Source of the DNA: Nitrospirota bacterium
GTDB lineage: Bacteria > Nitrospirota > UBA9217
DNA: 64,000 nucleotides
Direction: 5' to 3'
Assembly (NCBI GenBank): GCA_035516965.1
Contig: DATIZR010000027.1
Coordinates: forward strand, 1 to 64,000
Under the pieces are notes generated by a model that saw only the letters and a list, made by a program, of their open reading frames with translations, was not told the origin of the DNA and made no database searches. How positions within the stretch are numbered: the stretch's first letter is position 1; each line of letters begins with the position of its first letter. Below, in pieces: positions 25,435-34,267 of the stretch. The position numbers and the translations under genes are program-made.

Positions 25435-28400
25435 ATGCCGAACATCCTGCCCATGAGTCAGAATGCATTATTGCAGGAAAAGGCGCCGCAACCGTTCTGT
25501 GTGGGCGCGAACATCGGCGCCATAACGGTGAAGGCAGTGGCCTTGCGTGGGGACGATGTCTTCTCCAGCGTGAAGGCCCATCAGGGCCGTCCCCTGGAGG
25601 TGCTCGGGGAAATGCTCGTCGGGAAGGAGTTTGACGGAGCCGACTGGTTCGGGGTGTCCGGCCGCCGGGGGCACATCACCGAGGTTGCCGCCATACAGCG
25701 GGCTTTGGCTGAGTTGGGGGGCGATTTCGATGCCGTCGTCTCGCTGGGCGGCGAGTCCTTTCTGGTGTATCTCCTTACGGACGGAAGGATCGAAAATGTG
25801 CTTTCGCACAATAAATGCGCTGCCGGAAGCGGCGAGTTCTTTGTGCAGCAGATCGGCCGGATGAGGCTTACTATCGAGGAAGCGATCCAGCGCTCATTCA
25901 GCGGGAAGGTCGTACCCCTGGCAAGCCGCTGCTCGGTCCACTGCAAGTCGGACATAACCCACAAGCTCAACCGGAATGAAGCGAGCCCCGAGGACATCCT
26001 GCACACGCTGCATGACAGCATGGCCGACAAGGTGATCTCGCTGCTCGAAAAGGGGCAGCAACAGCTCAAGCGGGTGCTCGTCATCGGCGGCGTATCCCGA
26101 AACGCCGCCCTTTTGGCAGCTTTGCGAGAGAAGCTTCCTTCCACGGAAATCGTCGTCGCAGCGCAGAGTCTTTGTTTCGAGGCCTGGGGGTGCGCTCTGC
26201 TCACGCGCGACGACCCTCGCTACAGCTCTCCGCAGATCTCGCTTCAGCCGATCCTGGACAGCTTTCCGCCGCTTCATCGCCAGGCTGACAGGGTGCAGGT
26301 CATCGCGCCGGTGCCGCGGCAGGCGCCTCCGGAAGGTCTGCTCGTCCTTGGTCTTGATGCGGGGTCGACGACGACCAAGGCGGTCCTGCTCGATCCGGCA
26401 ACGAGGGCGGTGGTCGCATCGCACTATACCCGCACGCGCAGCGACCCCGTGGCAGCGACGCGCGAATGCCTCAGGGTCATCGGGCAAGAGGCCGGCAACC
26501 TCAGGGTCGGACTTATCGGGACCACCGGCTCGGCCCGGGAACTGGTCGGCGCTTACCTGGGCACCTCCCATGTGTACAATGAGATCTCCGCCCATGCTAC
26601 GGGAGCAACCCACTTCGACCCCGACGTGGACACCATCTTCGAGATCGGCGGCCAGGACTCCAAGTACATCCGCCTCAAAAACGGCGTGCCTGTCGATTAC
26701 GCGATGAACAATGCCTGCTCTGCCGGCACCGGGTCTTTTCTGGAAGAGAGCGCCCAGGGGGACCTCGGCATCACCGTGTCGGAGATCGCAGAGGCCGCGC
26801 TGGCCGCGCCGTCCCCGGTGCAGCTCAAGGCAACCTGCGCTGCTTTCATCAATTCCGACATCCGCATCGCTTTCCAGCAGGGACAGTCGGCAGAGAACAT
26901 AGTTGCCGGGCTGGTCTACGCGATCGCCGCGAACTATCTCACCAAGGTCAAGGGGCCGCGCGCCGTGGGCAAAAAGGTGTTCCTGCAGGGCGGCGTTGCC
27001 CTGAACCGCGCCGTGGGCCACGCCTTTGCCCACAGTGTAGACCGCATGGTCGTGATCCCCCCCAGCCCGGAACTGATGGGAGCGCTGGGCGTCGCGCTCC
27101 TGGCCCTCACACGGTCTCATGACACCCTCGATACTGAGACGGACCTGCTCTCCCTGGCCAAAGCCGAGATGGCGTCCCCGGGACGCTTCATCTGCAAGGC
27201 ATGCCGGATGCACTGCAGCATCGACCGCTTCGAGGTTGGGGGCCGGCGTTTCCCCTTCGGCGGGCGCTGCAGCCTTTACGAACATGTGTGGAAGAGAAAT
27301 ACCCACGTTGTTGCGGCGGCGGACCTGGTGGAGCAGCGTGCGGAAATGATCTTTGGAACCACGAACGATCAGGTCGAAAGGCCGGCAATGGATCGTGTTC
27401 AGCCGACCATCGGAATTCCGAGAGCGCTTTTGACGCACTCGCTCTACCCGCTCTACTCGGTCTTCTTCAAGGGCCTGGGACTGAACGTTGTTCTGTCCGG
27501 TCTTGACCCCAAGGGCGAGCTGAAGTCCTATTCAGGCTTTTGCTTTCCCGCGCAGACAGCGCACGGAGCGATCCTGGACCTTGCCAAACAAGGCGTGGAT
27601 GCGGTCTTCCTGCCCCACGTGAAGCGCATGCCCCGGACCGGCCCGTGCCGTGATTCCTACCTCTGCCCGATCACCCAAGCCAGCCCCTTTTTCCTTGCTG
27701 AAGCATTCCCCAATGTCCGCTTTCTTTCCCCGGTCCTGGATTTCACGCGCGGCTACGAATGCGGCCTGGAACTGGAGGAGATGACCAGCCGCGAGTTCGC
27801 GATCGGACGCGAACGGGTTGGGCAGGCTTGGGAAGCGGCAAAGAGCGCTCAGAAGAAGGCTGAACGCGCCATGCGGGAGCTGGGGCAGCATGCCCTGGAG
27901 CAGGCGCTGTTCGAAAGAAAACCAGCGATCGTGCTTGCCGGCCGCAGTTACAACGCCTACGCAGCCGAGGCGTCTCAATCAATCGGTAGGAAGCTGTCCA
28001 GCATGGGCGCGGCAGCCATCCCCGCTGATTGCCTGGCGCCGGTCGAAGAAGGGCCCTTTGCATGGCACTTCTCCAACCAGGTCCTGAACGCCATGACCCT
28101 GGCCAAAAAATATCCGAACCTGTTCCTGGTCTGCATCAGCAATTTCAGCTGCACCGTGGACGCCTTTACCCACGCAAGGGTCGCGTCCGAGATGGGCGCC
28201 AAGCCGTACCTGATCCTCGAGATCGACGCGCACACCGCCGACGCCGGTGTCCAGACCCGTCTCGAAGCGTTCCTGGACATTGTTCATAACTATCAGGCAG
28301 CACCGGCCGTTCAGAGCGCGCAGTTCTCCCTGTGCAGGACCGGCGCCGGGAGTACGGTCATCCGTTCAGAGGGAGAGACCGTATCCATGCAAGATCCGCG

Positions 28401-29640
28401 GGTACGGTTTTATTTTCCCAATTTCTCCGAGGTCCATTCACAGGCGATGGCCATGGCGTTTCGCTGGATGGGCCTGCACGCCGGCAAGATCGCTCCGCTG
28501 GACCGGGACCAGCTCGAGCGGGGCCTCCAGTATACGTCGGGCCGCGAGTGCCTTCCTCTGCCGCTCTGCATCGGACAACTGCTCAAGATCAACGAAGAGC
28601 GCGCACGCGGCGAGATAGCGGGATTTTACATGCTGGAGGGCGGCGCGCCCTGCGTATTGGACGCCTACCTGGACTTTCTCAGGCGCTTCATCGTCGAACA
28701 GCGATTGCCCGACCTGTTCCTGTTCGTCCCGACCGCAGAGAACGGACGGAGCGCGATCGACAGAATAACACTCGCTAAGAACACAGCGCTCACGCTCCTC
28801 GCGGCGGACCTCCTCGTGGAGATCGAGCACGTTCTCCGTGTTGTCGGCGCTCCAGGCAGCGTGGATCAGCTCAGGCAGGAGTGGCAGCGGCTTGTGGACG
28901 CAGCGGACTCGGAGGCCCGGTTCCAGGCCGAGCTGCCCGGATTCGTCGAGCTGATCGCAGCGCTGCCGCGCACGCGGGAGCGGCGGACCTGTCCGCGGGT
29001 GATCGTCATGGGTGACTTTTTCACCCGGTTCAGCCCGTTCTTCATGGACGGCGTCCGGGACCTCTATTCTGAACGAGGCATAATCCTGAAGCCGGTTGAT
29101 ATGACCGACCTGCTGCTCTATCACACCTATTACGGGGTGACCGAAGCGGCCCGCGAATGGGGCATGAAGCCGGGCGGCCTTGCTTTGGCCAAGGCCTGTT
29201 CGAGGATTTTCCAGAGGGACGGAAAGCAGTATCTGCAGCACTGGCTTGCCTATCAGGCGGAGAGACGGGTCGAGGGAGAATACCGGAGGCTGTTTGAGAA
29301 AACAGGCCTTCTCGTGGCAGGTCCCAATGATGCAGCTTCCCTGTTCGAGAAGGCCTCTGATCATGTGTCGCCGGGGATCTACGGCGAGATTGTCCCGACC
29401 GTAGGCCGGGGATTGGAGGCCGAGGCCCTGGGCTACGATGGGATCATCATCATTGGGCCGTTCAACTGCCTCCCGTTCCGGATCTCGGAGGCGATCCTGA
29501 AACCGCTCAGTATCCGGCACGGGATGCCTGTTCTTACCTACGAGAGCGATGGCTACGCGGTCTCGCCGACGGTCCTCCGGCAGGTGGACGTCCACATCCA
29601 GCAGGTCCTTGAACACGCGGCCAGGGTTTCCACGGCATAG
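25435..29640 (+). CDS. Fused acyl-CoA dehydratase activase / dehydratase-like protein
   Basis: A 1401-residue protein with four parts. Residues about 20-280 and 300-560 are two BadF/BcrA-type ASKHA ATPase modules (the second with L-G-L-D-A-G-S-T-T-T-K-A), each with the cysteine motif that ligates the bridging Fe-S cluster (K-C-A-A-G-S-G near 128, A-C-S-A-G-T-G near 428). A DUF2229-type segment follows (about 655-870). The remainder resembles HgdB/HgdC-type 2-hydroxyacyl-CoA dehydratase. Such activases use ATP to drive a low-potential electron into a partner. The ATG at 25435 follows TTGAGGG. No separate dehydratase or CoA-transferase genes are adjacent, so the substrate is unknown. Confidence 0.85.
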   Translation: MPNILPMSQNALLQEKAPQPFCVGANIGAITVKAVALRGDDVFSSVKAHQGRPLEVLGEMLVGKEFDGADWFGVSGRRGHITEVAAIQRALAELGGDFDAVVSLGGESFLVYLLTDGRIENVLSHNKCAAGSGEFFVQQIGRMRLTIEEAIQRSFSGKVVPLASRCSVHCKSDITHKLNRNEASPEDILHTLHDSMADKVISLLEKGQQQLKRVLVIGGVSRNAALLAALREKLPSTEIVVAAQSLCFEAWGCALLTRDDPRYSSPQISLQPILDSFPPLHRQADRVQVIAPVPRQAPPEGLLVLGLDAGSTTTKAVLLDPATRAVVASHYTRTRSDPVAATRECLRVIGQEAGNLRVGLIGTTGSARELVGAYLGTSHVYNEISAHATGATHFDPDVDTIFEIGGQDSKYIRLKNGVPVDYAMNNACSAGTGSFLEESAQGDLGITVSEIAEAALAAPSPVQLKATCAAFINSDIRIAFQQGQSAENIVAGLVYAIAANYLTKVKGPRAVGKKVFLQGGVALNRAVGHAFAHSVDRMVVIPPSPELMGALGVALLALTRSHDTLDTETDLLSLAKAEMASPGRFICKACRMHCSIDRFEVGGRRFPFGGRCSLYEHVWKRNTHVVAAADLVEQRAEMIFGTTNDQVERPAMDRVQPTIGIPRALLTHSLYPLYSVFFKGLGLNVVLSGLDPKGELKSYSGFCFPAQTAHGAILDLAKQGVDAVFLPHVKRMPRTGPCRDSYLCPITQASPFFLAEAFPNVRFLSPVLDFTRGYECGLELEEMTSREFAIGRERVGQAWEAAKSAQKKAERAMRELGQHALEQALFERKPAIVLAGRSYNAYAAEASQSIGRKLSSMGAAAIPADCLAPVEEGPFAWHFSNQVLNAMTLAKKYPNLFLVCISNFSCTVDAFTHARVASEMGAKPYLILEIDAHTADAGVQTRLEAFLDIVHNYQAAPAVQSAQFSLCRTGAGSTVIRSEGETVSMQDPRVRFYFPNFSEVHSQAMAMAFRWMGLHAGKIAPLDRDQLERGLQYTSGRECLPLPLCIGQLLKINEERARGEIAGFYMLEGGAPCVLDAYLDFLRRFIVEQRLPDLFLFVPTAENGRSAIDRITLAKNTALTLLAADLLVEIEHVLRVVGAPGSVDQLRQEWQRLVDAADSEARFQAELPGFVELIAALPRTRERRTCPRVIVMGDFFTRFSPFFMDGVRDLYSERGIILKPVDMTDLLLYHTYYGVTEAAREWGMKPGGLALAKACSRIFQRDGKQYLQHWLAYQAERRVEGEYRRLFEKTGLLVAGPNDAASLFEKASDHVSPGIYGEIVPTVGRGLEAEALGYDGIIIIGPFNCLPFRISEAILKPLSIRHGMPVLTYESDGYAVSPTVLRQVDVHIQQVLEHAARVSTA

Positions 29641-29755
29641 GATACGACGCTTGCCTGCATTTGGGGGTTATCACCGGACACGGATGACGCAGAATGCGGG
29701 CCTGGCAACCTTTTGTTCGCGATGACTCGTTGCTACGAGCGAGAACGGGTCATGC

Positions 29756-30331
29756 TTACAGCGTTTTCGGCCTGTTAATGATCGATAAAAATTCCTCTCT
29801 CGTCGCAGGGTTCGTTCGGAAGACCCCGAGCACCGCCGAGGTCACGAACATGGAATTCTGCTTCTCTACTCCCCGCATCATCATGCAGAGGTGGCGCGCT
29901 TCGATCATGACGCCGACGCCGTCGGCGTTGATCGAGTCCTTGATCGCAAAGGCGATTTGTTCCGTGAGCCGCTCCTGGATCTGGAGCCTGCGGGCATACA
30001 TGTCGACCAGGCGGGCCAGTTTGCTGACGCCGAAGACTCGTCCCCGGGGAATGTAGCCGATATGGCAGCGGCCGTAGAACGGCAGCAGGTGATGTTCGCA
30101 GAGGCTGTACAGCTCGATGTCCTTTACCACGATCATGCTGGTCGTTTCCTGCGCGAAGCAGGCATCGTTGACCAGCGCCCCGAGATCGGCCCGGTAGCCC
30201 GAGGTCAGATAGGCGAGGGACGCGGCAACGCGTTTGGGCGTCTTGAGGAGACCTTCCCGCTGCGGGTCTTCGCCGAGCTCGATCAGCAGTTCCTCTACCA
30301 GTTTTTCGATCCGTTCACTGTTTCCGCTCAT
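29756..30331 (-). CDS. folE: GTP cyclohydrolase I (pterin-operon copy)
   Basis: A 191-residue FolE making 7,8-dihydroneopterin triphosphate from GTP. The zinc ligands are present in [10 protein letters not shown] and in [10 protein letters not shown]. Its start lies inside the end of folK, so it is the last gene of a coupled operon. A second FolE at 53102 is only moderately similar; here the segment reads E-A-R-H-L-C where the second copy has D-A-E-H-L-C. The duplicate copies suggest separate pools or conditions. Confidence 0.95.
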   Translation of the reverse strand: MSGNSERIEKLVEELLIELGEDPQREGLLKTPKRVAASLAYLTSGYRADLGALVNDACFAQETTSMIVVKDIELYSLCEHHLLPFYGRCHIGYIPRGRVFGVSKLARLVDMYARRLQIQERLTEQIAFAIKDSINADGVGVMIEARHLCMMMRGVEKQNSMFVTSAVLGVFRTNPATREEFLSIINRPKTL

Positions 30332-30842
30332 GGAGGAGTTCCTTTCGCAGTTCTTCTGTGTAGGCCTCGAGCGGCGTCATGGCGTTCGGAGACAAGGCCG
30401 CCGCCGCTTCCCGTATATGCAGCCCCGATCCCGGCAGGACCAGGCCGGGCGCGAGCTCCCGGATCGGGATCGCAAGGAACGGCCGCAGCGGGATATCGGG
30501 GTCCGGGAGGACCAAGTCCGGTGTCGTCATCACGAGCCCGTCCCAGAGGAGCAGATCGAGGTCGATGGTACGCGCCGCGAACTTGTCACTGCCCCGGGTC
30601 CTGCCAAGTTCGCTCTCGATGCTGCGCAGCAGCCGGAACTTAAGCTCCCGGGGGGCAAGGTCCGTTTCGATCTCCACCACACAGTTGTAGAACCACGGCT
30701 GACCTGGCGGTCCGACGGGCTCCGTACGATAGACCGTTGAGATCGCCGTGACCCGCTCCGTCGAAGCGAGCCCGAGGATGGCGCTCCTCACATTCGTTTC
30801 CGGGTCGATGTTCGATCCGATGCTTATGAAGGCCCGCGCCAT
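30315..30842 (-). CDS. folK: Hydroxymethyldihydropteridine diphosphokinase FolK
   Basis: A 175-residue pyrophosphokinase acting on 6-hydroxymethyl-7,8-dihydropterin. It has the family start A-F-I-S-I-G-S-N, the [15 protein letters not shown] motif, and [11 protein letters not shown] with the magnesium-binding aspartates. It is followed by folE with a 17-base overlap and preceded by folB. Confidence 0.95.
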   Translation of the reverse strand: MARAFISIGSNIDPETNVRSAILGLASTERVTAISTVYRTEPVGPPGQPWFYNCVVEIETDLAPRELKFRLLRSIESELGRTRGSDKFAARTIDLDLLLWDGLVMTTPDLVLPDPDIPLRPFLAIPIRELAPGLVLPGSGLHIREAAAALSPNAMTPLEAYTEELRKELLHERKQ

Positions 30843-30844
30843 GG

Positions 30845-31201
30845 TCAGCCCGGCCGCTTCCTGACGATCTCCACGCCGACGCTCCGTGCGAACCTGAGCG
30901 CCCCGGGTTTTTCGATCCTCACCGTTGCTTCCTGGACCGACGGATGGCCGAGGCAGATGTCGGCCACTGCCTGTGCCAGGGCTTCGACGAGATGGAACTG
31001 CGAGCGCTCCGCCATGCCCAGGACCTGCTTATTCAGGGCGCGGTAATCCACGGAGTCTTCGATCCGGTCGCTCGAGCCGGCCTTCCTAAGATCCACTGCG
31101 AGCGCCACGTTGATAAGCACGTCCTGTTTGTCCCGGCGCTCCTCGTCATGAACGCCGATGACGCACCGCACCAGAAGGTCCTTAATCAGAATCCGGTCCA
31201 T
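30845..31201 (-). CDS. folB: Dihydroneopterin aldolase FolB
   Basis: A 118-residue aldolase (or epimerase) of dihydroneopterin. It shows R-C-V-I-G-V-H-D-E-E-R near the start, V-D-Y-R-A-L and the active-site lysine in I-E-K-P-G-A-L. The ATG at 31201 gives the family length; the frame from 31234 would overlap folM further. It is coupled to folM upstream (20-base overlap). Confidence 0.92.
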   Translation of the reverse strand: MDRILIKDLLVRCVIGVHDEERRDKQDVLINVALAVDLRKAGSSDRIEDSVDYRALNKQVLGMAERSQFHLVEALAQAVADICLGHPSVQEATVRIEKPGALRFARSVGVEIVRKRPG

Positions 31202-31976
31202 TGCCGCCCTCCAGAAGGCGCCGGCCGCCGTCAACGTAGATGATCTGGCCGGTCACGAAGCCGCTTTTAAGCAGATAGAGAACAGTGTCCGCGATGTCCC
31301 CCGGCCCCCCGTGCTTCCTGAGGGGGACCTTTTCTGCCAGCCGGTCGAGGTAGCTCTCATCCTTACCCGCTGGCGGGAGAATCAAGCCGGGCGCAACGGC
31401 GTTTACCGTAATGGCTGGAGCGAATTCCAGCGCGCATATCCTTGTCAGGGACGCGAGCATCTGCTTGCTCAGGAGGTACGCCACGTGCGCCGGATCATGG
31501 CTGGCTATGCGGGTATCGAGAATATTGATGATCTTGCCACGGCCGGCGAGCCTTGCGAACTCGCGGGAAAGGACAAAGGGCGTCCACGCGTTCACCTGCA
31601 TATGTCGCACCACGTCGCTGAAGCCGACATCCATGATCGAAGTCGGAAGAAAGATGGAGGCATTGTTGATCAGGATGTCGAGCCCCCCCCCAGCCTGGAG
31701 GGCCCGGGCGGTCAACGACTCGTACTCTTCCGGCCGTTCGAGATCGGCAATGATGCTCCAGGACTTCGCCCCGCAGTCCTCGACTTCATTGCACACCCTT
31801 GCGGTCTCGGATTCCTGCGCCTTGCGGTCGTGCGCCACGATATTTACGCCCTCTTCCGCAAGAGCGATGGCGAGTGCGCGTCCTATCCTTCTGCTGGCAC
31901 CGGTTATCAGGGCGACCTTTCCCTTCAGGCTCGCTGCGGCGCTCTGTTCCGGGGTCTCCGTGAGATGATCGGTCAT
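31182..31976 (-). CDS. Short-chain dehydrogenase, FolM/pteridine-reductase-like
   Basis: A 264-residue NAD(P)-dependent reductase. The T-G-A-S-R-R-I-G-R-A cofactor motif carries the arginine typical of FolM and PTR1 pteridine reductases rather than the commoner T-G-x-x-x-G-I-G. The catalytic Y-L-L-S-K and the upstream aspartate in I-L-D-T-R fit the same group, as does the position in a pterin operon. It likely reduces dihydropterins to tetrahydropterins (monapterin or dihydrofolate). The exact substrate is inferred. Confidence 0.82.
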   Translation of the reverse strand: MTDHLTETPEQSAAASLKGKVALITGASRRIGRALAIALAEEGVNIVAHDRKAQESETARVCNEVEDCGAKSWSIIADLERPEEYESLTARALQAGGGLDILINNASIFLPTSIMDVGFSDVVRHMQVNAWTPFVLSREFARLAGRGKIINILDTRIASHDPAHVAYLLSKQMLASLTRICALEFAPAITVNAVAPGLILPPAGKDESYLDRLAEKVPLRKHGGPGDIADTVLYLLKSGFVTGQIIYVDGGRRLLEGGNGPDSD

Positions 31977-32320
31977 GCAGCCTTTCCGACCCGCTGCTGG
32001 TCCGCCAAGAGGTCGATCTTCGCCGCCACGACAAAGTCGTTCAGCGTCAGGCCGCCGACCTTATGCGTCGACAGGGTCAACCGCACCTTGCTGTAGGATA
32101 TGAAAATATCAGGGTGATGGTCCTGTTCGTTCGAAAGCGCTGCCACGCGGTTCACGAATTCCATGGCCTCTCGAAAATCCCTGCACCGGAATTCCCGTTC
32201 GATGGCACCTCTGCCCAGCGACCACAGCGGGATCTCTCGCGCGAGTTCCTCCGCTTCTTTCTGCGAAAGGGGGGCGGTCCCTTTCGCTACGGGTTTTGCG
32301 GTTTGTTCTGCCAGTTTCAT
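31973..32320 (-). CDS. phhB: Pterin-4a-carbinolamine dehydratase
   Basis: A 115-residue PCD/DCoH enzyme that dehydrates 4a-hydroxytetrahydropterin. The E-Q-D-H-H-P-D-I motif with catalytic histidines and T-L-S-T-H-K-V-G-G-L-T are intact. The ATG at 32320 follows GGGAGG; the stop overlaps the folM-like start (ATGA). It is the first gene of the pterin operon. A phenylalanine hydroxylase is not adjacent, so the recycled pterin may serve another hydroxylase or the enzyme may act in biosynthesis. Confidence 0.9.
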   Translation of the reverse strand: MKLAEQTAKPVAKGTAPLSQKEAEELAREIPLWSLGRGAIEREFRCRDFREAMEFVNRVAALSNEQDHHPDIFISYSKVRLTLSTHKVGGLTLNDFVVAAKIDLLADQQRVGKAA

Positions 32321-32352
32321 ATTGACCTCCCTGTTCGTCCTTCCTATTATTA

Positions 32353-32372
32353 AAACCAACCACAGAGAACAC
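32353..32372. repeat. Partial CTCTGTG-family repeat
   Basis: A single arm reading ACCACAGAGAACACCGAGAA, which matches one arm of the inverted repeats at 58266-58336 and 62456-62575. The other arm is not seen nearby. It lies in the leader of the pterin operon. Confidence 0.4.
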
Positions 32373-32498
32373 CGAGAAAATAATGTTAACGGCAACTCTT
32401 TTGCGATGTCCTAACAACAGAGGCCATAGACTTTTTAAATAGCTTAAAGATCTATTCTTAGCCTCCTTTATTGTTAAGCTTTGCGGATCCATTTTTTG

Positions 32499-33704
32499 TC
32501 ATTTGATCATGCCGCGCAGGCCCTCTCTCGTCACCCTCGCATTCTTGCGGATCAGTTCGCGGGCCGCCTCGACCTTGTCCCACACGTTGCACATCATCGC
32601 GCCCCGGACCCTGTCGTCTTTGAGGTAATAGATCACGCCCGTATCGTTTTCCTTCTGCCAGTCGGCGAACGTCTCGAGCTGGGCGTCCACTTCTCCCACC
32701 GCCTCGTACCCGAACTCGAAGAGGTCAGAGAAAAAGTAGGGCATATAGTCATAAGGTTTGTGCCCACCGGCCATGTTCAAACCTGCCCGCTTGCCCTGGT
32801 TCAAGGCATTGTCCCAGTGTTCGACGCGCGTCTGTTTTCCGAGCGCCTGGTAGGGAAAGAACGCGATGTCACCAGCAGCGTAGATGCCGGGGAGCGACGC
32901 CTGAAGATATTCGTCCACAATGACCCCGTTGGCCGTCTGCAGTCCCGCACGCCTCGGAAGATCGAGCGAGGGCGCAATGCCGATGCCCACAATCACCATG
33001 TCGGACCCGATCTTCGTACCGCTCGCGGTGTACGTGGTGAACCGGTCGCCTTCCTGGGAGAACGCAGAGGGCCTCTCATCTGCCAGGACCTTGATGCCGC
33101 GCGAGAGGTACAGGTTCAAAAGCGCCCGCCCAAGGTATTCAGGGTAGACCCTGCTGACGAGGTAGGGCTCGGGAAAGATCATCGTCACGCCGACCTTATT
33201 GATGGTCAGCGCAGCCGCTATTTCGGAACCGATGAACCCGCCGCCGATGACGACCGCCGTTTTCCCCTCTGTGGATCCTTTCCGCAGCTTCAGGTAGTCG
33301 TCCAGGGTGCGAAAGTAACAGATGCCCGCGAGGTCGCCGCCGGGAATGGGGAGTGTTCGCGGGATGCCGCCCGTGGCAAGGAGCAGTTCGCGATAGCGAT
33401 ACTCGTTGCCGGCGTTCGTCGTGACCGCCCGTTGTTTCGCATCGAGCGACGTGACCGTGATGCCGGTTTCCACGGTCACTCCGTTCTCGTCGTAGAATTT
33501 CCGGTCATGGAGAAAAATCTCCTCGACCTTTTTCTTTCCGAACCAGAGCTTCTTCGTCAGAGGCGGGCGGTCATAGGGTAGGTGCTTCTCGGCGCTCAGA
33601 AGGAGAATTGCCCCCTTTTTGTCCAGTTCCCGTATCCCCTCGACGGCCGATGCCCCGGCCAGGCCCCCGCCTACGATGATATATTCATATGATCGGTCAC
33701 CCAT
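32499..33704 (-). CDS. FAD-dependent NAD(P)H-ferredoxin-reductase-like protein
   Basis: A 401-residue flavoprotein with two dinucleotide folds: I-I-V-G-G-G-L-A-G-A-S-A near residue 8 for FAD and V-V-I-G-G-G-F-I-G-S-E-I-A near 150 for NAD(P)H, plus G-I-Y-A-A-G-D-I-A-F-F-P closing the FAD site. No redox-active CXXC is seen, so it resembles rhodocoxin/BphA4-type ferredoxin reductases rather than thioredoxin reductases. The ATG at 33704 follows GAGGAGG. Its electron acceptor is not adjacent. Confidence 0.85.
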   Translation of the reverse strand: MGDRSYEYIIVGGGLAGASAVEGIRELDKKGAILLLSAEKHLPYDRPPLTKKLWFGKKKVEEIFLHDRKFYDENGVTVETGITVTSLDAKQRAVTTNAGNEYRYRELLLATGGIPRTLPIPGGDLAGICYFRTLDDYLKLRKGSTEGKTAVVIGGGFIGSEIAAALTINKVGVTMIFPEPYLVSRVYPEYLGRALLNLYLSRGIKVLADERPSAFSQEGDRFTTYTASGTKIGSDMVIVGIGIAPSLDLPRRAGLQTANGVIVDEYLQASLPGIYAAGDIAFFPYQALGKQTRVEHWDNALNQGKRAGLNMAGGHKPYDYMPYFFSDLFEFGYEAVGEVDAQLETFADWQKENDTGVIYYLKDDRVRGAMMCNVWDKVEAARELIRKNARVTREGLRGMIK

Positions 33705-33992
33705 GAGCCGTTGCCTCCTCACCCGCTGTGAACGTTATAAGACAAAATCCGTTTACGCTCCCTGGCAAAATCACTGCCTGCAGTTTTAGTATAGCATAGT
33801 GGCCGGGGATCAATTGTGTGATGACTCGCCCCGTCACGCAGCGGAGAAGTGAAAGAAGCCTTCGAGTTCAGTGCGGTTTTTAAACGGCACTCTATTCGTG
33901 GAGACCTGCTTGCCGTAAGCCTGTTGCTGCCTGTTCCTCCTCGGTGGTAATAAATCAGGTAAGAGAGCTCGCTAGGAAAAGAGGAGGGAAGT

Positions 33993-34171
33993 ATGAACGT
34001 CATGGACAAGATGGAACGTGACCTGCTCGTCACCGAACTGGAGGAGATACCACGACCCCGGAGCTCAGGGTCTTGATCGCGTCGGGAATACGGAAGGAGC
34101 TCAGGGATGAGCTGAAGCAGGACGAGGTAGCGCTGAAGAATGTTCTCGAAAATCTCGAAATGGCTGCCTGA
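33993..34171 (+). pseudogene. Frameshifted small protein gene
   Basis: A GAGGAGGGAA ribosome-binding site precedes an ATG at 33993. The frame reads MNVMDKMERDLLVTELEE and then stops early after 27 codons, but shifting frame by one base at 34047-34049 continues T-T-P-E-L-R-V-L-I-A-S-G-I-R-K-E-L and ends E-N-L-E-M-A-A at TGA 34169-34171. Both halves have matching charged helical composition and together would make about 59 residues. A single-base deletion (or sequencing error) is the simplest reading. The family is not recognised. Confidence 0.5.
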
Positions 34172-34267
34172 CCGGGATTGACGAGTGGGCAGACAAGGGG
34201 GACGCATCGCGAACAGAAGTGTCCCTGTTATTTTGCGCCGCCTTCCGTCAATCCCTCCGAAGGGAGA

